Assembly: GCF_013184775.1 (NCBI RefSeq)
Contig: NZ_JAATVV010000004.1
Location: 186,001-250,000 of the forward strand
Direction: 5' to 3'
Length of the DNA: 64,000 nt
Source of the DNA: Martelella sp. HB161492
GTDB lineage: Bacteria; Pseudomonadota; Alphaproteobacteria; Rhizobiales; Rhizobiaceae
In this document: positions 54,184-63,894 of the stretch, in pieces
Layout: every line of letters begins with the position of its first letter
Position numbering within the stretch: position 1 is the first letter of the stretch
Notes under the pieces: model-generated
The model's database searches: none
What the model was told of the DNA's origin: nothing
What the model saw: the letters and a program-made list of their open reading frames with translations, nothing else
Translations under genes and position numbers: made by a program

Positions 54184-55683
54184 TCAGTGGCCGCCTTCCG
54201 CAGCGAGTGCGGCGGAACGAATCTCGTCTTCATTGGCTTTCGAGGCGCCGTTGAAAAACAGATTGAGCAGGAGCGCAGCGATCGAAGCAAGCAGGATGCC
54301 GCTGTCGATCAACGGATGAATGACATGCGGCATCCACTGCTTGAAGCTCGGCGCGATCAGCGGGATCATGCCGAAGCCCAGCGCGACGGCAACGACCAGC
54401 AGATTGTTGCGATTGGTCTTGAAATCGACACCCGCCAGAATGCGGATACCGGTTGCCGCGACCATGCCGAACATCACCAGTCCGCCACCGCCGAGAACCA
54501 CGGTCGGCAGCGCCTCGACAAGAGCAGCCATCTTCGGCAAAAGGCCGAGAAGGATCAGGATGATGCCGCCGGTGACGCAGACAAAGCGTGAGCGGACACC
54601 GGTGACGCCGACCAGGCCAACGTTCTGCGAGAAGCTCGTATAGGGAAAGGTGTTGAAAATGCCACCGATCAGCGTACCGAGACCATCGGTGCGCAACCCG
54701 GCGGCCAGCATGCCGCGGGTAACCGTCTTGCCCGTCATCTCGCCAAGCGCCAGGAACATCCCGGTTGATTCGATCATCACCACAACCATGATGACCGACA
54801 TGGTGAGGATCAGAATCGGATCGAAGATCGGCATGCCGAAATGGAACGGGACGACCGGCGCGAACCAGGCGGCGCTTGCAACCTTGGTGAAGCTCATCAT
54901 GCCGAGCGCTGCGGCGACGACACCGCCGACGACGATGCCGATGAGAACCGAGATATTGGACAGGAAGCCCTTGCCGAACTTGGCGATCACCAGAATCGTC
55001 ACGAGAACCAGTGCGGAGATGCCAATGCCCGCGAGCGGCGCATAGGCCGGGTTTGGCAGATTGGCGCTGAGTGCCAGATTGGCCGGGACAGGCGGTACAG
55101 TGCCGCCATTGCCGGCAAGCCCCTTGATGCTATCCAGCCAGGACAGGTTCGACGGATCGACGAGGTTCGGCGCGGTCGGGCCGACGGGATTGCCGAAAAT
55201 CCAGTTAATGCCGATGCGCATCAGCGTGACACCGATGACCAGAATGATCGTTCCGGTGACCACCGGCGGGAAAAAGCGCAGCAGACGGCTGACCAGCGGG
55301 GCGATGATCATCGCGACGATACCCGCGCCGATGATAGAGCCGAAAATCATCCGCGCGCCCTCCGGCCCGCCATTCATGCTTGCAATCGAGATCATCGGCC
55401 CGGCGGATGCGAATGTGACGCCCATCATCACCGGAAGCTTGATGCCGAACCACTGCGTCAGGCCAAAGGATTGGATTAAAGTTGCAATGCCGCAGGCAAA
55501 AAGGTCCGCTGAAATAAGAAAAGCCACGTCCTCTGGCGGCAGCTTCAGCGCGCGACCGATGATCAGCGGCACGGCAATGGCACCGGCATACATGACAAGA
55601 ACATGCTGCAAGCCGAGCGCGACAAGCCGCGGCAACGGCAAAACCTCGTCTACCGAGTTCACTTTCTGAATGTCTTCTGACAT
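54184..55683 (-). CDS. NCS2-family nucleobase permease, second paralogue
   Basis: A 499-residue NCS2 symporter, distinct from its neighbour at 52157. It opens with PLPRLVALGLQHVLVMYAGA and has SQNVGLVGVTGVRSRFV and VMIESTGMFLALGEMTGK (a Q/E-type substrate site). The large loop around residues 190-215 (GNGGTVPPVPANLALSANLP) is longer than in its paralogue. Uric acid/xanthine transport is the likeliest role. Divergent from xthA. Confidence 0.88.
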   Translation of the reverse strand: MSEDIQKVNSVDEVLPLPRLVALGLQHVLVMYAGAIAVPLIIGRALKLPPEDVAFLISADLFACGIATLIQSFGLTQWFGIKLPVMMGVTFASAGPMISIASMNGGPEGARMIFGSIIGAGIVAMIIAPLVSRLLRFFPPVVTGTIILVIGVTLMRIGINWIFGNPVGPTAPNLVDPSNLSWLDSIKGLAGNGGTVPPVPANLALSANLPNPAYAPLAGIGISALVLVTILVIAKFGKGFLSNISVLIGIVVGGVVAAALGMMSFTKVASAAWFAPVVPFHFGMPIFDPILILTMSVIMVVVMIESTGMFLALGEMTGKTVTRGMLAAGLRTDGLGTLIGGIFNTFPYTSFSQNVGLVGVTGVRSRFVCVTGGIILILLGLLPKMAALVEALPTVVLGGGGLVMFGMVAATGIRILAGVDFKTNRNNLLVVAVALGFGMIPLIAPSFKQWMPHVIHPLIDSGILLASIAALLLNLFFNGASKANEDEIRSAALAAEGGH

Positions 55684-55885
55684 ATTTGATAGTCCCTGAA
55701 GGAGGGCATTCGCCCCCGCGTTGCTCCGGCATGAGCGCCCTTAACAGAGCGTTCTTCCCCTCAACCGGTCGTTCTAGATTGCGATAGATTGCATTTTTGT
55801 CAAAGGCAACTTGAAGCCGAAACGCAGTTTTTTGCAGCAATGTTCATAAATGATCAATAATTAGGCAGGACATAGGAATTTCGCC

Positions 55886-56677
55886 ATGAAAATAGCGAGC
55901 TGGAACATCAACGGCATCAAGGCACGGCTGGAAAACCTGCTTGTCTGGCTTGAAGCGGCCCGGCCAGACATCGTCTGCCTTCAGGAGATCAAATCGGTCG
56001 ACGAGGCCTTCCCGGGCACTGCAATCGAGGCCCTGGGCTACCATGTCGAAACGCATGGGCAGAAAGGTTTCAACGGCGTCGCGATCCTGTCACGGAACCG
56101 GCCTGATGACATCATGCGCGGCCTGCCCGGCGATGACACGGATGAACAGGCCCGGTTCATCGAAGCCAGCTTCTCGGTCAAGGGCGGCGCATTGCGCATT
56201 GCCTGCCTCTACCTTCCCAACGGCAACCCGGTCGATACCGAAAAATACCCCTACAAGCTCGCCTGGATGGAGCGCCTGCAACGCCACGCCGCGAGCCGGA
56301 TGGCATTCGAAGAAGCCTTTATCCTCGCCGGCGACTACAATGTCATCCCGGGGCCAGAGGATTGCCATGATCCGGCATCGTGGGCGCAGGATGCACTGTT
56401 CCTTCCGCAAACACGCCAGGCCTATCGCCGCCTTCTCTCCATCGGTCTGACGGATGCCGTATCGGCCAATGGCGATGCAGCCGGGCGCTATACATTCTGG
56501 GACTACCAGGCCGGCGCATGGCCCAAGAACAACGGCATTCGCATCGATCACATGCTGCTGTCACCGGAAAGCGCCGACAGGCTGCGCAGTGTCGCCATCG
56601 ACAAGGACACACGCAGCTGGGAGCGCCCTTCCGACCACGTGCCGGTGATGTGTGAGATTGACTACGAGTTTGCCTGA
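55886..56677 (+). CDS. xthA: Exodeoxyribonuclease III
   Basis: A 263-residue AP endonuclease/3'-exonuclease. MKIASWNINGIKARLENLL, VCLQEIKSVDEAFP, ILAGDYNVIPGPED and the closing IRIDHMLLS...PSDHVPV carry the catalytic Asn, Glu, Asp and His. It repairs abasic sites. Convergent with exoR, 48 bp apart. Confidence 0.96.
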   Translation: MKIASWNINGIKARLENLLVWLEAARPDIVCLQEIKSVDEAFPGTAIEALGYHVETHGQKGFNGVAILSRNRPDDIMRGLPGDDTDEQARFIEASFSVKGGALRIACLYLPNGNPVDTEKYPYKLAWMERLQRHAASRMAFEEAFILAGDYNVIPGPEDCHDPASWAQDALFLPQTRQAYRRLLSIGLTDAVSANGDAAGRYTFWDYQAGAWPKNNGIRIDHMLLSPESADRLRSVAIDKDTRSWERPSDHVPVMCEIDYEFA

Positions 56678-56725
56678 AGACCGCCGAGCACATATCGCAC
56701 CCGCCTGCCAGTCATGGACTGCCAG

Positions 56726-57511
56726 TCACGGGGTGCTGGTCGACAGATTCTGCGCCAGAGCAATGGCACCGCGACGGTCCTTCTCATCGACGATCGAGAA
56801 GGACTTCTCCTGCAGATCCCGCATCCAGGCGCAGTCGGAGGGTTTGCACAGATTGGTCGCCGCCGTCATGTAAGCGAGCCCGAGCACGGACTGGCCTTCA
56901 TTGAAGATCAGATTTCCAAACACCGCCATCGCGCCGACATTGCCGTTCACGCGCGCGAGATTGAGCCACTTCTTGGCAAGCTTGACATTTTTGTCGCCGC
57001 CCTCACCATTCAGGATCATCTGCGCAAGCTGAAACTGCGCTTCGGCATTGCCAAAAACGGATGCAGCCTGGAAATACAGCTGACGTGCCTCCGAGAGATC
57101 CTGCTTAACCGGGCTGCCGGCAATACCTGTCTTGTAATATTTGGCGAGCGCCATCAGCGCATTGACATAGTAGCCGGTATCTTCTGAACCTGGCTCCACA
57201 TCCTGATTGACGATCTCTGCGAAATATTTGAACGCTTCGTAATCATCTTCCGGAACGCCATCACCAAAAGCATACATATTGGCAAGCGCCCAGCGTGAGC
57301 CGGTGTGCCCCTTCTCAGCAGCATAACGATAGGCCTCGACGGCCTTGGCCTTGTCGCCACTCTTATAGGCTTCGAAGCCGAACTTGAAGAGATCAAACCG
57401 GCCAGAATCCTTCGGCACATCCGACTTGATGTCGAAACCGAAAGCGTTGCCGCCGGACATGGCGAAAATTCCACCAAGAACAAGCAAAACAGCCGCTGAT
57501 TTCAATCGCAT
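56726..57511 (-). CDS. exoR: ExoR, periplasmic regulator of the ExoS/ChvI two-component system
   Basis: A 261-residue Sel1-repeat protein. A signal peptide (SAAVLLVLGGIFAMSGGNAF, cleavage near GFA-like FG) precedes FDIKSDVPKDSGRFDLFKFG. The Sel1 repeats include EKGHTGSRWALANMYAFGDG and ARQLYFQAASVFGNAEAQFQ. It matches rhizobial ExoR closely. ExoR binds the ExoS/ChvG sensor kinase in the periplasm and is degraded at low pH, switching on exopolysaccharide and invasion genes. Start chosen at 57511, where the signal peptide is regular. Confidence 0.93.
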   Translation of the reverse strand: MRLKSAAVLLVLGGIFAMSGGNAFGFDIKSDVPKDSGRFDLFKFGFEAYKSGDKAKAVEAYRYAAEKGHTGSRWALANMYAFGDGVPEDDYEAFKYFAEIVNQDVEPGSEDTGYYVNALMALAKYYKTGIAGSPVKQDLSEARQLYFQAASVFGNAEAQFQLAQMILNGEGGDKNVKLAKKWLNLARVNGNVGAMAVFGNLIFNEGQSVLGLAYMTAATNLCKPSDCAWMRDLQEKSFSIVDEKDRRGAIALAQNLSTSTP

Positions 57512-57900
57512 CTCCAAGATCGTTACTCTACCAATCTTCCAGAACACCTAATCTGAACCCAAGGCTTCACTGCTATGACAGCACGGCAATTTCTACTTTT
57601 CCAGTACAATAAACCGACCACGTCGCCCGTCTTTAAACTTCAGCTTCATTATCCATTCGCTTGCACCTATTTTGTGGCGGGAAATGGACTTTTTCGCTAA
57701 GCCGACCTTATGAAATTCCATAGTGAAATGCTGTGACCAAACAGCCACAGTCTTACATCTGCGCGCAAAATGGTGAAAAATCAGTGGACGTCATGACCAG
57801 GGCAGACGGCCGGGCGCCGGAGCGCCCTTGAACACTGTCGCCGCGCTCAACACGGCGGTTGCACGGCAGCAAAAGCCAGTCTAATAGTCTGAGCAGCGCT
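57512..57900. other. Intergenic region between exoR and tRNA-Leu
   Basis: About 390 bp. It should contain the exoR promoter and the tRNA promoter. I see no gene, clear palindrome or repeat. Confidence 0.4.
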
Positions 57901-57986
57901 GCGGACGTGGCGAAACTGGTAGACGCAAGGGACTTAAAATCCCTCGACCATTGGTTATGCGGGTTCGATTCCCGCCGTCCGCACCA
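57901..57986 (+). tRNA. tRNA-Leu (anticodon UAA)
   Basis: The acceptor stem GCGGACG/CGTCCGC closes perfectly, with discriminator A and encoded CCA (57984-57986). The anticodon arm is AGGGA-CTTAAAA-TCCCT, anticodon TAA. The long variable arm and GGTTCGATTCC T-arm are those of a leucine tRNA. It lies beside exoR and the porin gene. Confidence 0.97.
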
Positions 57987-58284
57987 TTTCCCGTTTGCAA
58001 AAGTCTGCCGCGTAGCGTCGGGCATCAGCAGTCAGCCGAACAGATCCCCCCTCGCCTCTCTCGACTGCAGCGGAGCAACCAATCACGGCCCCCGTCGCCG
58101 GGCGGCGAAACCGCGACTGCATCCCATTCGGCAATGGACTTTTTTTCCGCTCAGCCATCCCGCCTGCGAGCGCGCGGCGAGGACATCAAACACTGCAATG
58201 AGACATCATCAGCAATGATTTTCGACATTTGCCCCGGAATACCAAAACGAGGCGGAGCAAAGCCGACACAACACCAAAACGAGA
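57987..58284. other. Intergenic region after tRNA-Leu
   Basis: Nearly 300 bp with no plausible gene on either strand and no repeat that I can see. The 3' side of a tRNA gene is a common integration site, but no integrase or att duplication is visible here. Confidence 0.4.
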
Positions 58285-58309
58285 AAAGCCCGGCAGAGCC
58301 GGGCTTTTC
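58285..58309 (-). terminator. Terminator of the porin gene
   Basis: AAAA-GCCCGGC-AGA-GCCGGGC-TTTT, 20 bp past the porin stop codon; a compact 7-bp GC stem with T-runs on both strands. Confidence 0.88.
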
Positions 58310-58329
58310 CGTCAATCGACAAATGTCGA

Positions 58330-59385
58330 TTAGAAGTCGCGCTGCAGACGGAACCAGCCGCCGAAAGCGTCGCTGATCGGATCCGGAAGGTCAGCGTAAC
58401 GCAGGTTCAGCTTAGCGTGGAAGCCATCAACGATGGTGTAGTCAAACAGAGCACCGGCTTCCCAGTAGTTCTTGTCCGACATGTTGTCAGCCTTGGCAGT
58501 GGTCCACTGTACAGCCGGGGTGATGGTGAACTTGTCGGTTGCCTTGAGAGCATAACCGGCAGCAACGGCCCATTCGCTGTAGAGGTTGGTAGGCTTGGTG
58601 TAGCCCGTGCCGGAGAACCAGCTGAAGCTGTTAGCATAGGCGTTGAAGCCCGAGCTGTACTGAGCGCCGAGGTTCAGGCTGCCCGGTCCGAGAGCGAACG
58701 AGCTCATGAAACGCAGCGAACCTTCTTCGTTGTAGGTGTCATAACCACCGTCCAACTTCATGCCAACGCCGCCAGCCTTGAAACCAACGCGGCCCGAAAC
58801 GCCGAGCTTGGCCATGTCGTTGCTGCCGGTGTAGTTAACCATGTCCGGCGTAAGCGCGTCGAGCGAGATACCGGCTACATAGCCGTCGCCGAGGAAGACG
58901 TAACGCATCGAGTTGAACTTGGTGTTGCCCGACAGATGGTCGATTTCGCCGATCAGACCTTCATCCCAGTACGAGGTGAAGTAACCAGCCTGGAAACCAC
59001 CGAGACCCAAGTAGGTCTGGTCCAGCTCAACCTTCGAAGAAGTGCCGTCGCCGTAAGCGTAGGCGTTCAGTTCGATGTCGCCCGTCAGAACACCGAGTTC
59101 AGTGTCGGTCTTCGAGCTAACAGCCAGGTGAGCCTTCGTGAAGACATCCCAGGTAGCCTGGTCGGACGGAGAGGTTACGAAATCAACCTGGAAACGGACA
59201 TAACCACCGATGTCGAGGCAGGTTTCAGTACCCGGAATGTAGAAATAGCCCTTGCCGAAAGCGTCGCAAACTTCGACATAGTTGGTAGCAACCGGCTCAA
59301 CAACAACGACCGGATCGGCAGCGTAAGCGCCGGAAGCTGCTGCAACAGCTGCAGCGGAGCCAAGAAGCAGGCTCTTAACGTTCAT
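58330..59385 (-). CDS. Outer-membrane porin, Omp2/RopA type
   Basis: A 351-residue porin. Signal peptide MNVKSLLLGSAAAVAAASGA (then YAA) precedes ADPVVVVEPVATNYVEVCDA; FYIPGTETCLDIGGYVRFQV is the family's conserved disulfide segment. Alternating strands and a C-terminal aromatic (LQRDF) fit a beta-barrel trimer subunit. GGAGG lies 6 nt before the ATG at 59385. It admits small hydrophilic solutes and is a major surface protein in this order. Confidence 0.93.
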   Translation of the reverse strand: MNVKSLLLGSAAAVAAASGAYAADPVVVVEPVATNYVEVCDAFGKGYFYIPGTETCLDIGGYVRFQVDFVTSPSDQATWDVFTKAHLAVSSKTDTELGVLTGDIELNAYAYGDGTSSKVELDQTYLGLGGFQAGYFTSYWDEGLIGEIDHLSGNTKFNSMRYVFLGDGYVAGISLDALTPDMVNYTGSNDMAKLGVSGRVGFKAGGVGMKLDGGYDTYNEEGSLRFMSSFALGPGSLNLGAQYSSGFNAYANSFSWFSGTGYTKPTNLYSEWAVAAGYALKATDKFTITPAVQWTTAKADNMSDKNYWEAGALFDYTIVDGFHAKLNLRYADLPDPISDAFGGWFRLQRDF

Positions 59386-60159
59386 AGTGACCTCCAAAAA
59401 AGGTTTTAAGCGGGTCTGGGATTTTCGCCGAGGCGTTCCCTGCCCCATCCCCTGGTTGAAAGAAGATTGGGCATATCCGCCCTCGCTTCCGAACATGAAC
59501 ATACAAGACAGGATCACGTTCGCAATCACGAAACGCGTTTGTTGCGGCCAACCAAACCACCTTCCTGCCCCCCTGTTGCCAATCAGCAACAAATTCTTTC
59601 ACAGACCGGTCAAATCTTTACAAAAGGTAAACAAATCCGGGCTTCTGAGGCACAGACATCCATTTGAGCAACCACGAGAATCCAGCAAATATTGCGGTTT
59701 TGGTGCCGACAGGGCGACGTCACTGCTGCATGATTGGCTTAATCTGCTAGCGCTGCGGCTGACCGAAACGCGAATCGAAGCAGACCGGGGCGGAGACGAT
59801 TCGGTCGTGAAATGAAGCAGGCGGCGCGCGCCTGCGACTGCGGCCAGCACCGAAGACGATCGCCGCGCGGTCCAGAAGACGCTTGCAGGGCAGCCCGGAA
59901 TGGCGACACCATATTAAGCAGCGGCTGACGAAGTCCAGGCGCCCCCTCGGCGAACATCGAGAGCGATCCGATCAGCCAGACGAACACAGACCTGCCCCAG
60001 ACGCGCATATCGTCGCAAAACGCCGGCTGGGCCACCTCAGCATCCGACGGATCAGATCTCGACAGAACCGAGCCGCAGCCGATCGAACCACGCGCACAGG
60101 ACGAATCTAGCTGAAGCCATCAAACGCGAGCCAATCCATCAACCGCCGAAGCCAGACAG
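59386..60159. other. Intergenic region between porin and dnaE
   Basis: About 770 bp between two minus-strand genes. It holds the porin promoter and possibly the 3' trailer of dnaE. Frames present on both strands have no recognisable domains and read like non-coding sequence. A small RNA could reside here, but nothing specific is seen. Confidence 0.35.
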
Positions 60160-63100
60160 CTAGACCAGCTCGACATCAACAACACCGTTGACGGTGCGCA
60201 TGGCCGAAGCGACCTCGGGCGAAAGACGATAGGTTCCCGGCAGCTCGATCTCGATTTCCCGCCGGCCCTCGGCCTGAATGAGGACAAAGGAAACAAGCCC
60301 GTCCCCATTATCGTTGAGATAGCGCGCAAAGGAGGCGATCGGAGAATCGCCGCGGATAAACACACGCATGGCCTTCTGCTGCCGGACAGATTCTTCCTCG
60401 AGCGATTGTACCGTCTGGATCCGAAGTCCAATTCCCTCCGGCCTCATCTCCGCCGCTACGGTAATGACAACTGAAACGCCAGGTTCAAGCAGATCACGAT
60501 ACTGATAAAGCGCTTCGGAAAAGAGCACGCCCTCGAACTGCCCGGTTGAATCTGAAAAGGCGACGATCCCCATCCTGTTCCCGGTCTTGGTCTTGCGCTC
60601 CTGACGCCCGACGACAGTCCCGGCCAGGCGCCCGCGGTCAGCCCCGTTTTTGACCGACAGCGAAAAATCAGCGAAACTCTGGACGCGCATTTTCGCAAGC
60701 AGGTCCTTATAAGCATCGAGCGGATGCGCCGTCTGATAATAGCCCAGAACCTGGAACTCCTTCATCAGACGCTCTGAATCCGGCAGCGGTGTAAACTCCG
60801 GCAGGATGATTTTCTCGTCAGCAACGAGATTGCCAAAAATATCCGCCTGACCGCTGCGTTTGTCATCTTGACTGCGCTGTGCGAAGCCGAGCAGCCGATC
60901 CATCCCTGCCAGCAAGGCCGCACGGGGATGACCGAAACAGTCAAGCGCACCCGCACAGATGAGACTTTCTAGGACCCTGCGATTGACCATTTTCGGATCA
61001 ATCCGGCGACAAAAATCCTCAAGCGAGGCGAAGGGCCGATCGCCCCGCATCTCGACAATATGCTCGACTGCGGCATCGCCGACACCCTTGATGGCAGCCA
61101 GCGCATAAAAGATGCAGCCTTCTCCGGTCTCAAAACGGCGGAAGCTGGTCTGAACCGAGGGGGCGACGACATCAATGCCGAGCCGACGCGCATCGTGACG
61201 GAAATCATTCAGCTTCTCGCTGTTCGCCATATCGAAAGTCATGGTGGCGGCGAGGAATTCGCAAGGGTAATGCGCCTTCAGGAAGGCGGTATGATAAGAA
61301 ACAATAGCATAGGCAGCCGCATGCGACTTGTTGAAGCCATAATTGGCGAACTTGGCCAACAGGTCAAAGATCTCATCGGCGCGCTTCTTCTGAACGCCGC
61401 GTTCGACCGCCCCCTCGACGAAACGAACGCGCTGCTTGTCCATCTGCTCCTTGATCTTCTTGCCCATTGCACGGCGCAACAGATCGGCTTCGCCAAGCGA
61501 ATAGCCGGAAAGCACCTGCGCAACCTGCATCACCTGTTCCTGATAGATGATGACGCCCTGGGTTTCGGCGAGAAGATGGTCGATCAGAGGATGAATTGAC
61601 TCGATCTCTTCCTCGCCATGCTTGCGCGCATTATAGACCGGAATGTTTTCCATCGGTCCCGGTCGGTAAAGCGCCACCAGTGCGATCAGATCCTCGATCC
61701 GGTCAGGCTGCATCCCGATCAGGGCCTTGCGCATGCCCGCACTTTCAACCTGGAACACACCGACCGTTTCGCCACGCGCAAGCATTTCATAGGTCTCTTG
61801 ATCGTCAAGAGGAACCGTCGCAAGGTCGATCAGCGTTCCGCTTTTGGCAATATAGTCCACCGCGGTCTTCAAGACGGTCAGCGTCTTCAACCCCAAAAAG
61901 TCGAACTTCACCAGCCCGGCCTGCTCAACCCACTTCATATTAAACTGCGTCACCGGCATGTCAGACCGCGGATCGCGATACATCGGCACCAGGCGCGACA
62001 GCGGCCGGTCGCCAATCACGATGCCGGCGGCATGGGTGGAAGCATGCCGATAAAGCCCCTCAATCTTCTGGGCAATGGCAAGCAGCCGCGCGACGACGGG
62101 CTCCTCTTCGGCCGCTTCCTGCAATTTGGGCTCGTCTTCGATAGCCTTGGAAAGCGGCACAGGCGCCGCCGGATTATTCGGCACGAGCTTACAGATACGA
62201 TCGACCTGCCCGTAAGGCATTTCCAGAACACGGCCGACATCGCGCAGGGCCGCGCGCGCCTGCAGCGAACCGAAGGTGATGATCTGCGCAACCTGCTCCC
62301 GGCCGTATTTACGCTGGACATAATGAATGACCTCTTCCCGGCGCTCCTGGCAGAAGTCGATATCGAAGTCCGGCATCGAGACACGTTCCGGATTGAGAAA
62401 CCGTTCGAAAAGCAGCGAAAAGCGAAGCGGATCCACATCGGTAATCGTCAGAGCATAGGCGACCAATGAGCCCGCGCCGGATCCACGCCCCGGGCCGACC
62501 GGAATATCATGCTCCTTAGCCCATTTGATAAAGTCCGAAACGATCAGAAAGTAACCGGGAAATTTCATTCCCTCGATGATATCGAGCTCATATTCCAGCC
62601 GTTCGAGATAGTCCTCATGACTGTGCCCCTTCGCCAGCCCGATATGGGCGATGCGGTTTTCAAGTCCCTCGCGCGCCTGGCGCCGCAATTCCGTCGCCTC
62701 GGCCTTTTCAGCCTCATCCGGGTGCTCCGAAGCGCCGGTGAAGCGCGGCAGGATCGGACTGCGGGTATCAAGAACAAAACTGCAGCGCCTGGCGATTTCG
62801 ACGGTATTGTCCACGGCCTCTGGCAGGTCCTCAAAGAGCGCCACCATCTCCTTCTGGCTTTTTACATAGTGGTCGGGCGTCAGACGGAAACGCGTGTCGT
62901 CAGACACAATGGCATTGTGCGCCACTGCCATCAGCGCATCATGCGCTTCGAAATCATCACGGGTCGGAAAGAAAGCTTCATTTGTCGCCACCAGCGGCAA
63001 TTCATGCCGGAAGGCCAGTTCGATGACATGGCGTTCGTGATTGCGATCATAATTCCCGTGGCGCTGCAGCTCGACATAGAGCCGGTCGCCAAAAATCCGC

Positions 63101-63639
63101 TTCAAACGGAGCAAGCGCTCTTCCGCACGCTCGGCAGAGCCTCCGGCGATGGCCTGATCGACCGGACCACCGGAAGCCCCGGTTAAAACAATCAGCCCCT
63201 CGCAAAACTCCTCAAGCCAGCTCAGTTTCACCGACAACGCCTCATGCCCGGAACCTGAAAGATAGGCCCGACTGACGAGCGCCATCAGGTTGGCATAGCC
63301 GGCATCGTTGCTCACCAGAAACACGAGCGACGGCAATTTTACAATGACATGCGGCGCCTTGCGCTCTCCGGCCTCGCCATCTTCCATATCAACCGAAAGC
63401 TGACATCCAAGGATGGGCTGAAGTCCCTCGCCGATTGCCTTTTGTGAGAACTCAAGCGCCGAAAACAGGTTATTGGTGTCCGTAATGGCTATGGCCGGCT
63501 GCTCATCTTTCAGCGCAAGCTTGAGAATGGACTTGAGCGGCAACGCCCCTTCGAGAAGGGAATAGGCAGAATGTGTCCGCAAATGGACGAACCGGACCTT
63601 GCCTGAATGTTGTGAAGTAACCGCCATATCGTCCGTCAT
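60160..63639 (-). CDS. dnaE: DNA polymerase III alpha subunit
   Basis: About 1159 residues. The N-terminal PHP domain begins FVHLRTHSAYSLLEGALPLK; the polymerase active-site acidic motif is PDFDIDFCQERREEVIHYVQ, with GRGSGAGSLVAYALTI before it. The tau-binding OB-fold and C-terminal tail are present. It is the replicative polymerase DnaE1, not the ImuB-linked DnaE2, judging by length and the full PHP domain. ATG 63639 was chosen; ATG 63627 is close and equally plausible. A small gene lies 111 bp upstream on the same strand. Confidence 0.95.
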   Translation of the reverse strand: MTDDMAVTSQHSGKVRFVHLRTHSAYSLLEGALPLKSILKLALKDEQPAIAITDTNNLFSALEFSQKAIGEGLQPILGCQLSVDMEDGEAGERKAPHVIVKLPSLVFLVSNDAGYANLMALVSRAYLSGSGHEALSVKLSWLEEFCEGLIVLTGASGGPVDQAIAGGSAERAEERLLRLKRIFGDRLYVELQRHGNYDRNHERHVIELAFRHELPLVATNEAFFPTRDDFEAHDALMAVAHNAIVSDDTRFRLTPDHYVKSQKEMVALFEDLPEAVDNTVEIARRCSFVLDTRSPILPRFTGASEHPDEAEKAEATELRRQAREGLENRIAHIGLAKGHSHEDYLERLEYELDIIEGMKFPGYFLIVSDFIKWAKEHDIPVGPGRGSGAGSLVAYALTITDVDPLRFSLLFERFLNPERVSMPDFDIDFCQERREEVIHYVQRKYGREQVAQIITFGSLQARAALRDVGRVLEMPYGQVDRICKLVPNNPAAPVPLSKAIEDEPKLQEAAEEEPVVARLLAIAQKIEGLYRHASTHAAGIVIGDRPLSRLVPMYRDPRSDMPVTQFNMKWVEQAGLVKFDFLGLKTLTVLKTAVDYIAKSGTLIDLATVPLDDQETYEMLARGETVGVFQVESAGMRKALIGMQPDRIEDLIALVALYRPGPMENIPVYNARKHGEEEIESIHPLIDHLLAETQGVIIYQEQVMQVAQVLSGYSLGEADLLRRAMGKKIKEQMDKQRVRFVEGAVERGVQKKRADEIFDLLAKFANYGFNKSHAAAYAIVSYHTAFLKAHYPCEFLAATMTFDMANSEKLNDFRHDARRLGIDVVAPSVQTSFRRFETGEGCIFYALAAIKGVGDAAVEHIVEMRGDRPFASLEDFCRRIDPKMVNRRVLESLICAGALDCFGHPRAALLAGMDRLLGFAQRSQDDKRSGQADIFGNLVADEKIILPEFTPLPDSERLMKEFQVLGYYQTAHPLDAYKDLLAKMRVQSFADFSLSVKNGADRGRLAGTVVGRQERKTKTGNRMGIVAFSDSTGQFEGVLFSEALYQYRDLLEPGVSVVITVAAEMRPEGIGLRIQTVQSLEEESVRQQKAMRVFIRGDSPIASFARYLNDNGDGLVSFVLIQAEGRREIEIELPGTYRLSPEVASAMRTVNGVVDVELV

Positions 63640-63750
63640 CCCTGCCACCATACACTTCATCCGACGCATCCACGTCAGACACCGCATCTTCGTATTTAGA
63701 CCGACTGTCAAATCGGCCGCAATGACGGAACCGGGAAATTCAGAACAAAT

Positions 63751-63837
63751 TTAGAACGAGGCCAGCACGATCGACAGGCTGGCAACAAGCAGAGCGACGG
63801 AAGTGAACGCGGCTATATCACGCAATAATTCGGTCAT
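63751..63837 (-). CDS. 28-residue hydrophobic peptide with strong RBS
   Basis: A minus-strand ORF from ATG 63837 to TAA 63751. AGGAGG lies 5 nt before the ATG, the best ribosome binding site in this part of the window. The peptide begins MTELLRDIAAF and continues as one hydrophobic stretch (TSVALLVASLSIVLASF), so it is predicted to span the inner membrane once. Its promoter contains a LexA-box match (63871-63885). Size and design resemble SOS-induced membrane peptides such as TisB, without sequence similarity. It could equally be a leader or a stable small protein. Confidence 0.6.
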   Translation of the reverse strand: MTELLRDIAAFTSVALLVASLSIVLASF

Positions 63838-63865
63838 CAGACCCTCCTGTTTTTGCTATGTTTAT

Positions 63866-63894
63866 TTTATGTTCTATTTTTGTTCCTTCGTCAA
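63866..63894 (-). promoter_or_regulatory. Promoter with embedded SOS (LexA) box
   Basis: On the minus strand: -35 TTGACG (63894-63889), exactly 17 bp, then -10 CATAAA (63871-63866). The spacer carries GAAC-N7-GAAC (63885-63871), the alphaproteobacterial LexA-box consensus. The start codon of the 28-residue peptide is about 28 bp beyond the -10. Chance occurrence of the box alone is possible in 64 kb; the combined layout is less likely to be chance. Confidence 0.5.

Noticed and set aside
57901-58330. tRNA-Leu as integration site of a genomic island
   Set aside because: No integrase gene or repeated tRNA 3' end is visible in the window.
59739-60110. Short open frames on both strands between porin and dnaE
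   Set aside because: Overlapping frames, Arg/Pro/Ser bias typical of non-coding GC-rich DNA, no ribosome binding site.
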